Source of the DNA: RHKX01 sp041393495
Lineage (GTDB): Bacteria; Actinomycetota; Thermoleophilia; Solirubrobacterales; 70-9
Direction of reading: 5' to 3'
Length of the DNA stretch: 64,000 nt
Assembly (NCBI GenBank): GCA_041393495.1
Contig: JAWKKA010000009.1
Span: 62,001 to 126,000, forward strand
Shown: positions 26,289 through 34,392 of the stretch, in pieces
Layout: each line of letters begins with the position of its first letter
Position numbering within the stretch: the stretch's first letter is position 1
Made by a program: the position numbers and the translations under genes
Notes under the pieces: model-generated
The model's database searches: none
What the model was told of the DNA's origin: nothing
The model's input: the letters and a program-made list of their open reading frames with translations, nothing else

Positions 26289-26903
26289 ATGGCGGAACCA
26301 GCCCGGCGGGGGCTGCTGGTCGACTTCGGCGGCGTCCTGACGACGAACATCTGGGACAGCTTCGATCGCTTCTGCGCGGTCGAGGGCCTCGAGCGAGGTG
26401 CGGTGCTCGAGCTGTTTCGAAGCGACGGCGAGGCCTTGGCGCTGCTCCGCGCGCTCGAGCGCGGCGCGATGGCCGATGCTGTGTTCGAGCGCGATTTCGG
26501 CGAGATGCTGGGGGTCGAGCCGGAGGGGCTGATCGAGCGGCTGTTCGGTGGCCTCGCGCCGGAGCCGACGATGATCGAGGCGGTTTGCGCCGCCCGTGCC
26601 ACCGGGATCCGAACCGGGCTGATCACCAACTCATGGGGGATGGGGGTCTACGACCGGGCGCCGCTCGAGATCTTCGACGCGACCGTGATCTCCGGCGACG
26701 TCGGCCTCCACAAGCCGCAGGCGGAGATCTACGAGCTCGGCGCCGAGCGGATCGGCGTCGAGCCGCAGGCTTGCGTGTTCGTCGACGACCTGCAGGAGAA
26801 CGTCGCCGGCGCCGCGGCGGTCGGGATGGCCGCGATCCTCCACCGCGAACCGGCAACCACGGTCGCCGAGCTCGAGAACCTGTTCGCAGTCCCGCTGGGG
26901 TGA
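26289..26903 (+). CDS. HAD-IA family hydrolase, ACAD10 N-domain-like
   Basis: 204 residues. LLVDFGGVLTTNIWDSF is HAD motif I in the FGGVLT variant, where the usual second Asp of DxD is replaced by Gly-Val. GLITNSWG is motif II, KPQAEIYELGAERIGVEPQACVFVDDLQENVAGAAAVGMAAI gives the Lys and the DD of motifs III and IV. This FGGV/DDxxxN form is found in the N-terminal HAD domain of ACAD10 and in soluble epoxide hydrolase phosphatase domains. Divergent from the kinase gene, 41 bases away. Whether it is an active phosphatase is open because of the altered motif I. Confidence 0.85.
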   Translation: MAEPARRGLLVDFGGVLTTNIWDSFDRFCAVEGLERGAVLELFRSDGEALALLRALERGAMADAVFERDFGEMLGVEPEGLIERLFGGLAPEPTMIEAVCAARATGIRTGLITNSWGMGVYDRAPLEIFDATVISGDVGLHKPQAEIYELGAERIGVEPQACVFVDDLQENVAGAAAVGMAAILHREPATTVAELENLFAVPLG

Positions 26904-26974
26904 GCGCGGCTCCCTCATCCGCGGGCGATCCGCCGCTCCCCCGCCCGCCGGGGCGGTCGGCGACTCTCCCCCTC

Positions 26975-27020
26975 CGCTGGGGTGGTCGGCGGCGGATACC
27001 CGGCGCTGGGCGCCCCAGCG
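26975..27020. repeat. 46-bp palindromic (REP-like) element, copy A
   Basis: CGCTGGGG (26975-26982) and CCCCAGCG (27013-27020) flank a 30-nt spacer with the core GCGGCGGATACCCGGCG. Same arms, spacer length and core as the copies at 28097 and 38847. Confidence 0.8.
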
Positions 27021-27067
27021 CGCTGGGTGGTGCGGATCCTGCGGCACCGACGGGGCACGATCGACCC

Positions 27068-27113
27068 CGCTGGGGTGCTGGTAGGCGAGATGTCGACGTC
27101 CCGCACCCCAGCA
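27068..27113. repeat. 46-bp palindromic element, copy D (diverged), spanning the DUF559 gene start
   Basis: CGCTGGGGTGC (27068-27078) and GCACCCCAGC (27103-27112) form an 11/10-base inverted repeat with the family's arm spacing of 30 nt. The ATG of the downstream gene (27090) lies in the loop, so the right arm is coding. Confidence 0.65.
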
Positions 27114-28070
27114 GCCCTCCGAGTCAACGCGATCGCCTCCCGCCGACACGGCGTGGTCACTCGCGCCGAGTTGCTCGAAGCCGGCATCCCGCTCTCGACC
27201 TCCCGAGACTGGGTCGCCTCGGGACGGATCCATCGCCTCCATCCCGGCGTCTTCTCAGTCGTTCCACCGTTGCTGTTGAGCGAGGAGGGTCGCTGGCTCG
27301 CCGCCGTTCTCGCCTGCGGGCCGGGCGCGGTGCTGAGTCATGGCGCGGGCGCACAACTGCTCGGAATCCTCCCCCGCCGCGATCGACCCGGCGTCCACGT
27401 CTCGCTGATCGACAGGCGAAGGATCCGGCCGGCGGGGATCATCGTCCACCGCCCCCGCCGTCTCGACCGCCGCGATCTCGAGACGCGACGGCTGATTCCG
27501 GTCACGTCGGCAACGAGGACGATCTTCGACCAGGCATCGTCGGTCCGCCCCGCCGCCCTGCGGGCGCAGTTCGAGCAGGCGGAGTACCTCGAGCTCCTCG
27601 ACCGCCCAAGGCTGGACGAGCTGCTCGCCGGCGCCACCGGGCGGCGCGGGCTCGGACATCTCCGCGAGCTCGCCGGGTTCACGCCGCTCCCACTGGGCAG
27701 GGTCCGCTCCCGGCTCGAGCGGATCGTCCTGTCGCTGTGCCGGACCGAGTCGCTGCCGATGCCCGCCGTCAACGTGCCGCTGCTCGGCTACGAGGTCGAC
27801 TTCCTCTGGGAGGCTGCCCGACTGGTCGTCGAAGCCGACGGCGGGCGCCATGTCGGCGGTCGCCGCGAGCGGGACAACGAGCGCGACCTCGCCCTGCACC
27901 GCGCCGGCTACCTCGTCCGCCGCTACTCCGAACCGGCGCTCGCCGACCCCGACGCGGTCGCGAGCGAGCTCCGGACGCTCCTCCTCGAGCGCCTCCCGCG
28001 CCCCGAACGGCGTGAGATGGCGAAGCAGCATCGGAAGGACCGAGGTGAGCAGGCCGCAGTTGGCCGTTGA
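27090..28070 (+). CDS. AbiEi-type N-domain / DUF559 endonuclease-like protein
   Basis: About 326 residues. The N-terminal winged-helix region (VNAIASRRHGVVTRAELLEAGIPLSTSRDWVASGRIHRLHPGVFSV) is the AbiEi antitoxin/transcriptional-regulator type. The C-terminal ~100 residues fit DUF559, a Vsr/PD-(D/E)XK-like fold: YEVDFLWEAARLVVEADGGRHVG, then RDNERDLALHRAGYLVRRYSEPAL with the expected Asp/Glu positions. Such proteins are numerous in actinobacteria and their function is not established. No AbiEii toxin partner is adjacent. ATG 27090 lies in the loop of a palindromic repeat, and further copies lie just upstream (26975) and just downstream (28097), which may mark a mobile or self-regulated unit. 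Confidence 0.8.
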   Translation: MSTSRTPAALRVNAIASRRHGVVTRAELLEAGIPLSTSRDWVASGRIHRLHPGVFSVVPPLLLSEEGRWLAAVLACGPGAVLSHGAGAQLLGILPRRDRPGVHVSLIDRRRIRPAGIIVHRPRRLDRRDLETRRLIPVTSATRTIFDQASSVRPAALRAQFEQAEYLELLDRPRLDELLAGATGRRGLGHLRELAGFTPLPLGRVRSRLERIVLSLCRTESLPMPAVNVPLLGYEVDFLWEAARLVVEADGGRHVGGRRERDNERDLALHRAGYLVRRYSEPALADPDAVASELRTLLLERLPRPERREMAKQHRKDRGEQAAVGR

Positions 28071-28096
28071 GAGAGCAGGGACGCGGGGGGCGGCGG

Positions 28097-28142
28097 CGCT
28101 GGGGCGCCGAGCGTCGGAATACCGGCGTGACCCGCCCCAGCG
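28097..28142. repeat. 46-bp palindromic element, copy C
   Basis: CGCTGGGG (28097-28104), a 30-nt spacer with GCGTCGGAATACCGGCG, then CCCCAGCG (28135-28142). It begins 27 bases after the DUF559 stop codon. Confidence 0.8.
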
Positions 28143-28392
28143 GCGGGGGAAGTCGAGAAGGCGGGGGGGAAGTCGAAGGCGGAGGGAAGTCGAAGGCGGG
28201 GGGAAGTCGAGAAGGCGGGGGCCGTTGAGAAGGCGGGGACGCGGGGGCGTTGGGGGGCGGCGGGAGCCGGAGGTAGCTGGGCGGCGGGAACAGCCGGAGG
28301 TAGCTGGGCGGCGGGAACAGCCGGAGGTAGCGGTGCGGCGGGGTGGGCGCCGCGGCAGTCGGCCGGCGGCAGGAGCGCCGGGCGGGGCCGGT
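28143..28392. repeat. G-rich tandem repeat stretch, no gene
   Basis: A run of GGGGGAAGTCGAGAAGGC-like units of variable length (about 28148-28235) is followed by a 27-bp unit CGGAGGTAGCTGGGCGGCGG... repeated about three times (about 28267-28345). The plus strand is strongly G-rich and purine-rich. No convincing coding sequence; it lies after the stop codons of two convergent genes. Confidence 0.7.
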
Positions 28393-30009
28393 TCAGTCGC
28401 GAGCGCCGCAGGCCGGCTCGCGACGGAGCAGTCCGTCGAGCGTCAGCGAGGCCTCGACCTCGATCCGCTGCGGCCCCGCCCCGGCCGGCACGGTCAGCAG
28501 CGTCGACTCCTCGCCCCGGGGCTCGAGGCATCCCTCGCCGGAGGCGATCCGCAGGTACGGCGAGTAGCGCATCCTGATCAGGTAGCTGCCGCCTCCCGGA
28601 ACCGTGAGCGAGTAGCCGTCCGCGCCGACCGTGTCGAGCCGGACCGCCTGCCGGTCGCCGGGCTCGACCTTCCAGAGCACCCAGTGCTCGTTCGACCAGA
28701 CCTCGTGCAGGTAGGGGAGGTTGGCGCCGCGGATCAGCGCCGCCTCGTCCTCGGCGCTGAAGTCGAGCTCGGCATCGGGCACCGCGACGTAGTCGACGCC
28801 GTGCTCGCGGAGCCAGCGCGCGTAGGCGGGGGCGGTCAGCCGTCCATCCATGAACAGATCGAGGTCCGGCGATTCCATCTGCCGCAGCCAGCCCCGGGCC
28901 AGCGGCACCGATTCGGCCACGTAGGCGGCCTCCCAGCGGCTTCGCGTCGGCGGGACCTCGACCCGGATCGGCCGGCCCCCGGAGCGATCCTGAAGCTCCG
29001 CCACCAGCGGCTCGAAGTAGGCCGGCTCGGTCGCGGGATCCCCGACCGCCGCCTCGACGTCGCGTAGCGTCGCCGCCCACTGCCACCACAGAAGCGGCGC
29101 CGCGAGAAGCAGCAGGACCACCGGCCGACGCCCGTACAGGGCGAGCGCCATGACCGGGCCGGCGAAGACCGCGCCGAACCGGATCGCGTTGCTGCCGAGC
29201 GGCGTCGCGACCAGGAAGGCGGCGATGCCGACGAGCGCGTAGAGGGCGAACCCGGCCCGCAGCGTCGACTCGCCGACCGGCAGGACCGCGAAGCAGACCG
29301 CGCACGCGAGCGGCACCCAGATGAACGAGTCGAGGGTGAACGGCTGATGGCCCGGGGTCGGGAAGGCGAGCGCGAGGGCGGCCGTCGTCGCGGCGGCGGC
29401 AGCGAGCGCGAAGGCGGCGGCACGGTCGCGGGAGCGGCGCGACGACGTCGCCAGCGGCTGCAGCCGCGATGCGCACAGGATCGCCGCCGCGGCGAGCGCC
29501 GTGAACAGCCCGGCGACCGGGCTCGCGAGCGCTGCGAGGATCGCCGCCAGGGCGGCCGCCCAGCGGCGGCGGCGCTGCACGGCGAGGGCCGCGAGCAACC
29601 CGAACGCGAGGCCGAGCGCGAACGTGATCCGGCCTCCGTAGAGCGAGACCGTCGCCGCCGCTCCGAACCAGAGGGCGCCGAGCCAGGCGCGATGCCCGTA
29701 GGCGCGGACGGCGATCGCCGCGAACGTCGCCGCCGCGGCCACCGCGCAGAGCGCGCCGAGCAGGGCCGGGCCGAGGAGGGCGCCGAGCGGCGGGTAGAGC
29801 AGGCTGTAGCCGGGGACGGTGTGGCCGCTGTACCAGGCGGTGTTGTAGATGACCCAGCCGTGGTCCTCCCAGAGATCGGCCCGGAACACCTGGGCGGAGA
29901 GGTCGAGCGTCGGCGGTTCCCAGAGCAGGTAGGCGACGCTGAGCAGCGCCGCGAGCCCGGTCGCGAGCGGGATCACGGAGGCGCGCCGGACGGGCGCAGC
30001 GACCCCCAC
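28393..30009 (-). CDS. Multi-pass membrane protein of unknown function, GT-C-like layout
   Basis: 538 residues. About ten membrane helices fill residues 12-340, and a ~190-residue soluble C-terminal domain follows. The loop after helix 1 contains LSAQVFRADLWEDHGWVIYNTAWYSGHTVPGYSLLYPPLG, with acidic residues and a Tyr/Pro-rich stretch as in membrane glycosyltransferases. The C-terminal part (YLHEVWSNEHWVLWKVEPGD; GGGSYLIRMRYSPYLRI) is beta-rich. I do not recognise the family; homologues seem likely in related actinobacteria. It lies 7 bases downstream of the helicase gene on the same strand. Confidence 0.65.
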   Translation of the reverse strand: MGVAAPVRRASVIPLATGLAALLSVAYLLWEPPTLDLSAQVFRADLWEDHGWVIYNTAWYSGHTVPGYSLLYPPLGALLGPALLGALCAVAAAATFAAIAVRAYGHRAWLGALWFGAAATVSLYGGRITFALGLAFGLLAALAVQRRRRWAAALAAILAALASPVAGLFTALAAAAILCASRLQPLATSSRRSRDRAAAFALAAAAATTAALALAFPTPGHQPFTLDSFIWVPLACAVCFAVLPVGESTLRAGFALYALVGIAAFLVATPLGSNAIRFGAVFAGPVMALALYGRRPVVLLLLAAPLLWWQWAATLRDVEAAVGDPATEPAYFEPLVAELQDRSGGRPIRVEVPPTRSRWEAAYVAESVPLARGWLRQMESPDLDLFMDGRLTAPAYARWLREHGVDYVAVPDAELDFSAEDEAALIRGANLPYLHEVWSNEHWVLWKVEPGDRQAVRLDTVGADGYSLTVPGGGSYLIRMRYSPYLRIASGEGCLEPRGEESTLLTVPAGAGPQRIEVEASLTLDGLLRREPACGARD

Positions 30010-30016
30010 GGATCGC

Positions 30017-31511
30017 CTACCCGTTCGCGTACTCGAGCCGGATCTGCTTGCCCTTCAGCTTCGTGCCGTCGAGCCGGTCGAGCGCCTTCTCCGCCTGGTC
30101 GCCATCGAGGTCCACGAACGTGAACCGCTCGAGGACGCGGATGTCGTGGATCGACTCGTCGGGGATCACCGCCCCCTCCTCGAGCGCCCAGCGGATGTCG
30201 TCGGCCCCGATCCCGCTGCGAGACCCGCGATTGATGAAGAGCTTGACGTGGCCGTTCGGCGCAGCTTCGCCCCCGGCCGGCGCCACGGCCGCGGCCGGCG
30301 CGGCCCCGGCCGACGCATCGGCCCCCGGCGCCTCCGCCCCACGCTCCCGCTCGCGGCGGCGCTCGTGGCGACGCCGCGGCCGCGGCGCGTGGTCGAGCCG
30401 CTCCTCGGGCGGCTCCCACTCGCCGATCGAGGTCCTGACGTCGCGTTCGATCCGGTCGATCTCGCTGCGCTCCTTCGGCGTCACGAACGTGATCGCCCGC
30501 CCGGTCCGACCGACGCGCCCGGTTCGACCGATCCGGTGGACGTAGATCTCGCTGTTGTTGGGGAGGTCGTAGTTGATGACGTGGGTGACGTGGTCGATGT
30601 CGAGGCCGCGGGCGGCGACGTCGGTGGCGACGAGCAGCGGCGAGCGGTGCTCCTTGAACGAGATCATCACGCCGTCGCGCTGGCCCTGGCTCATGTCGCC
30701 GTGCAGCGCCTTCGACTGCAGGCCGCGATCGCGCAGCGCGCGGTCGAGGCGGGCCGTGCCGATCTTCGTCCGGCAGAAGACGATCGCCTGCTCGGGCCTC
30801 GGCCCGCAGCACCTCGACGAGCCGATCGGTCTTGCGCTTCGGCTCGACCTCGACGAAGGCCTGCTCGATCGCGTCGACCGTGAGCTTCTTCGGCGTGATC
30901 GAGATCGTCACCGGGTCGTACATGTAGCTCTCCGCGAGCCGGGCGATCGGGGGCGGCATCGTCGCGCTGAACAGCATCGTCTGGCGGCCGCTCGGACACA
31001 TCCGCAGGATCCGCTCGACGTCCTCGATGAAGCCGAGGTCGAGCATCTCGTCCGCCTCGTCGAGGACCACGTAGCGGGTCCCGGTGAGCACGAGCGCGCC
31101 GCGGGAGGTCAGGTCCATCATCCGGCCGACGGTGGCGACGACGACGTGCGCGTTGGCGCGGACCCGAGCCGCCTGGTCACGGACCGAGGTGCCGCCGAAC
31201 ACGGCGACGACGTTGACGTCGAGGTGCTCGGCGTAGGAGCGCAGCGCCTGCGTGACCTGGATGCAGAGCTCGCGGGTCGGGGTCAGGACGACCGCCTGGG
31301 TCTCCTCGTCGGAAGGGTCGAGGTACTGGAGCAGCGGCAGCCCGAACGCTGCCGTCTTGCCGGTGCCGGTCTGGGCCTGACCGATCATGTCGTGGCCGGC
31401 GAGCAGCTCCGGGATCGCCCGCTCCTGGATCGGGGAGGGCTCCTCGTAGCCGAGCTCGTCGAGCGCCCGGCAGATGTCCTCGTTGAGGCCGAGGTCGCGG
31501 AAGGAGCTCAC
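30017..31511 (-). pseudogene. DEAD-box ATP-dependent RNA helicase, interrupted by one frameshift (probable sequence error)
   Basis: Frame 1 (31511 to ~30803) encodes the N-lobe: SFRDLGLNEDICRALDELGYEEPSPIQ (Q motif), AQTGTGKT (I), PTRELCIQV (Ia), VLDEADEML (II), FSATMPP (III). Frame 2 (to 30017) encodes the C-lobe: LLVATDVAARGLDIDHVTHVINYDLP (V), HRIGRTGRVGRTG (VI), a basic RGG-like linker, and a DbpA-like RNA-binding domain (VKLFINRGSRSGIGADDIRWALEEG). The switch is in a GGGCCTCGGCCC run near 30794-30803, where one extra base after ...VLRAE restores PEQAIVFCRTKIGTA. All motifs on both sides are intact, so the intact protein would be a CsdA/DeaD-type cold-shock helicase. ATG 31511 overlaps the stop of the upstream gene. 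Confidence 0.8.
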
Positions 31512-32458
31512 CGCGTCGGGTCCAGCAGGAGCTTGCCGTGGGTCGCGCGACCCTGCAGTGCGGAATGCGCCTCAGCGACGTCCGTGAGTCCGTAGGTGCC
31601 ACCGATCACGACCTCGAGTTTGCCGGAACTGACGGCGTCGAGCAGTTCCGCGATCCCCTCCGCGAGCAGGTCGGGGCGCCGGAGCAGGTGGACGATCCAG
31701 AATCCGACCACCGCCCGGCTGGTCCGCATCAGCTTCTGGGAGGCGACCCGGTTCGGCTCCCGGGAGGCGATCCCGAACGTGACCAGGCGCCCGAAGGGGG
31801 CGAGCACCGACAGGCAGGCGTCGAAGGCGTCGCCGCCGGACATCTCGAGGACGACGTCGACCTGCCTGCCCCCGTTGGCCTCGAGGATCGCCGCCCCGAG
31901 GTCGCCCGAGCGCGAATCGACGCCGGCGTCGGCGCCGAGCCGGAGCGCGAGCTCGCGCTTGGCCGCCGTCGAGGCGAGGGCGATCACCCGGCCGGCGCCG
32001 TAGCGCTTGGCGAGCTGGACGGCGAGCGTGCCGGTGCCGCCCCCGGCGGCCTGGACGACGACGCTCTCACCGGGCTCGATCCGGGCGCTGATCCGCAGCA
32101 GCGCCCAGGCGGTCAGCCCCTGCAGCAGGACGGCGGCCCCCTGCTCGTCGGAGACCCGCTCGGGCAGCGGCACGAGCGTGTCGCGCGCCACCGCGACCTT
32201 CTCCGCGTAGCCACCGCTCGGGATCACCGCCGCGACGCGGCGGCCATCCGGCGTCCGCCCGACGATCTCGCCGCCGGGGATCAGCGGCAGCTCGGCCTTC
32301 GCCAGGTACTCGTTCTCGCGCTGATGGGTGTCGGCGAAGTTCATCCCGGTTCGCGCGATCTCGACGACGACCTCGTCCGGGCCCGGCTCCGGGTCCGCCA
32401 CCTCGACGACCTCGAGCACCTCGGGCCCGCCGAACTGCCTGATCTGCACGGCTCGCAT
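31508..32458 (-). CDS. NADPH:quinone reductase-like medium-chain dehydrogenase, zinc-free
   Basis: 316 residues. MRAVQIRQFGGPEVLEVVEVADPEPGPDEVVVEI is the GroES-like start of the quinone oxidoreductase (QOR) class, with GMNFADTHQRENEY and no zinc-binding Cys/His set. VVVQAAGGGTGTLAVQLAKRYGAGRVIALAS is the NADPH-binding Rossmann motif (AAGGGxG). The substrate is unknown; family members reduce quinones or enals. The stop overlaps the helicase start by four bases (ATGA), suggesting one mRNA. Confidence 0.88.
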   Translation of the reverse strand: MRAVQIRQFGGPEVLEVVEVADPEPGPDEVVVEIARTGMNFADTHQRENEYLAKAELPLIPGGEIVGRTPDGRRVAAVIPSGGYAEKVAVARDTLVPLPERVSDEQGAAVLLQGLTAWALLRISARIEPGESVVVQAAGGGTGTLAVQLAKRYGAGRVIALASTAAKRELALRLGADAGVDSRSGDLGAAILEANGGRQVDVVLEMSGGDAFDACLSVLAPFGRLVTFGIASREPNRVASQKLMRTSRAVVGFWIVHLLRRPDLLAEGIAELLDAVSSGKLEVVIGGTYGLTDVAEAHSALQGRATHGKLLLDPTR

Positions 32459-32506
32459 CGGCGCTGGAGTCTGACGACTCGTCGTCGGGACGGGCGCGGC
32501 GACCGC

Positions 32507-34336
32507 TCAGCGCCGTCGCGAGATCTCCAGCAACCGGTCGGCGCCGAGCTTCCGCCTGCGCGTCTCGCCGCCGCCGGGCCAGCGGACGACGAGCCGCCTG
32601 ACCACCCTCGCGCCGCCGAGGCCGAAGTAGAGGCGGTAGTGGCCCTGGGAGTGGCGGGCGTCGTCGTTCTGGCCGACCCACTGGGTCAGCGTCCGACCGC
32701 CGCGGAGGCGGAGGCGGACGCTGGCGCCGATCGCCTCGCGGTTGCGGGAGGCGCCGGTCAGATCGACCTCGAGCCAGTGCCCGGCCCGGGTCACGTTGCG
32801 CTTGCGGATCACGTGGCTGACCGGCGAGAACTCGCGCTTCGAGGTCGCGATCAGCGGGTCGCGACGGCCGTCGTTGTCGTAGTCCATCCACTCGACGATC
32901 GCGTAGCCGGTGCGATGCATGTTCAGCTCGCCGGTCCGCACGAAGCGGTCGCGGCGGCGGTCCCAGCGGAAGAGGCCCTGCGGCGCGAGGCTGACGTCGA
33001 GGTGGCCGTCGTTGTCGTAGTCGACGAACGAGGCCGCGGCCGCCTCGGCGGGCAGGCCGAGGCGCGAGCGGACCGGATCGAGACGGCCGCCGCGGTTGGC
33101 GAGCAGGAAGACGCCGCCGCGCCCGGTCGCGAGGACGTCGAGGGTGCCGGAGTTGTCGAAGTCGCCGAGGGCGATCTGCTCGGCGTTCGCGGCGACCGGC
33201 ACGGTGGCGACCCGGCGCCAGGCGCCGCCGAACGACTTCCAGTCCTCGATCCCCCGACCGGTCGAGACGAGCAGGGAGGGACGCGCGCCGCCGAGGTCGG
33301 CCCAGCGGTAGGCGGTGCCGACCACCGGCGGGCCGGGAACCTGGATGAAGCCGCCGCGGATCGTCTGCGCGAACAGCCGCGGTCCCTCGCCCTCGCAGGT
33401 CGTCAGCAGGTCGAGGTTCCCCTGGCCCTCGGCGTCGGCGTAGGCGGCGGAGCGGCCGCGGCACTCGGCCTTGACGATGCCGCTCGTGCCGATCGCGTCC
33501 GCGTAGCCTCCCGACGGTCCGGCGCCGGCGACGAGCAGCTGGTCGGTGACGTAGCCGAGGTAGCGCGGCGAGGCGATCCCGCCGCCGAGCCCCCCGGTCG
33601 CGACGAAGGCGTCCTGGTCGCGGTCGCCGGCGACGTCGGCGAAGGCGAGGGCGTGGCGGTCGCGGAGCTTGATCTGAAACAGCGGCGCCGGCGGCGAGAC
33701 GGCCTCGGCGCCGACCTTGATCTCATCGGCGCCGACCGCGCCCGTCCCCGACTCGGCGAACTCGAACTGGATCGGCAGGTCGGCGAGGCCGTTCGACGCG
33801 AAGGTGACCTCGCCGCCGGGCGCGATCGTGAAGTCGATGAACGGCCGGTTGTTGACGTCGCGGCCGAGCGTCGCCGTCGCGGCCACCCGGGAGCGGATCG
33901 CCAGCCGCCGGGTCATCAGGCGGACCCGTCCCGACGCGGTGATCCCGGTCGCCTCGAGGTGCAGGCGCCCGGCGTCGCCGGGCTCGTCGCTGGGCCAGAT
34001 GTAGACGCCGGGCGCGGAGACGTCGGCGGGCGGGCGCAGCAGGTCGAGGCCCGGGTAGCGCTGGTCGGGGCCGAGGCCGATCCGGCCGCTGACGTCCCGG
34101 AACGAGCGGCCGCCCCGGTTGCGGAGAAACACCGAGCGGAACTTGTGATTGGTGGTGAAGATGTCCTGGCGGCCGTTCCGGTCGGGGTCGGCAACGCCGA
34201 CGTCGAACAGCCGCTTGACGACGATCCGGGCGTTCGGCGCCGGAGCGAAGCGCGGCTTCGCCGCCGTCGCAGGCGCCGCGGCGAGCACCGCCGCGAGCAC
34301 CGCGGTCGCGCCGATCTTCGCCAACCTCCACCCCAC
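32507..34336 (-). CDS. Secreted FG-GAP/VCBS repeat protein with ASPIC/UnbV domain
   Basis: 609 residues. A signal peptide (LAKIGATAVLAAVLAAAPATA) leads beta-propeller repeats with Ca-binding-like D-x-D-x-(N/D)-G loops: VADPDRNGRQDIF, LADFD-like ALGDFDNSGTLDVLATG, VDYDNDGHLDVSLA, MDYDNDGRRDPLIA. The C-terminal ~100 residues (GHWLEVDLTGASRNREAIGASVRLRLRGGRTLTQWVG...GLGGARVVRRLVVRWPGG) are a typical ASPIC/UnbV (CRTAC1-like) domain. It is an extracellular or wall-associated protein, with adhesion or scaffold roles suggested for relatives. No clear operon partner. Confidence 0.85.
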   Translation of the reverse strand: MGWRLAKIGATAVLAAVLAAAPATAAKPRFAPAPNARIVVKRLFDVGVADPDRNGRQDIFTTNHKFRSVFLRNRGGRSFRDVSGRIGLGPDQRYPGLDLLRPPADVSAPGVYIWPSDEPGDAGRLHLEATGITASGRVRLMTRRLAIRSRVAATATLGRDVNNRPFIDFTIAPGGEVTFASNGLADLPIQFEFAESGTGAVGADEIKVGAEAVSPPAPLFQIKLRDRHALAFADVAGDRDQDAFVATGGLGGGIASPRYLGYVTDQLLVAGAGPSGGYADAIGTSGIVKAECRGRSAAYADAEGQGNLDLLTTCEGEGPRLFAQTIRGGFIQVPGPPVVGTAYRWADLGGARPSLLVSTGRGIEDWKSFGGAWRRVATVPVAANAEQIALGDFDNSGTLDVLATGRGGVFLLANRGGRLDPVRSRLGLPAEAAAASFVDYDNDGHLDVSLAPQGLFRWDRRRDRFVRTGELNMHRTGYAIVEWMDYDNDGRRDPLIATSKREFSPVSHVIRKRNVTRAGHWLEVDLTGASRNREAIGASVRLRLRGGRTLTQWVGQNDDARHSQGHYRLYFGLGGARVVRRLVVRWPGGGETRRRKLGADRLLEISRRR

Positions 34337-34376
34337 CCCAGGAAGCGTATTGGGCCGGGGGCGACCTACCCCGCGG

Positions 34377-34382
34377 TAGAGT
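34377..34382 (+). promoter_or_regulatory. -10 box of a putative leaderless promoter for the PfkB kinase
   Basis: TAGAGT lies 10 nt before GTG 34393. It overlaps the alternative GTG at 34381, which argues against that start. Confidence 0.4.
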
Positions 34383-34392
34383 GCCCGCGGCC

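Noticed and set aside
27090..28070. Calling a complete AbiE toxin-antitoxin system
   Set aside because: No AbiEii nucleotidyltransferase toxin is adjacent; only the AbiEi-like N-domain fused to DUF559 is present.
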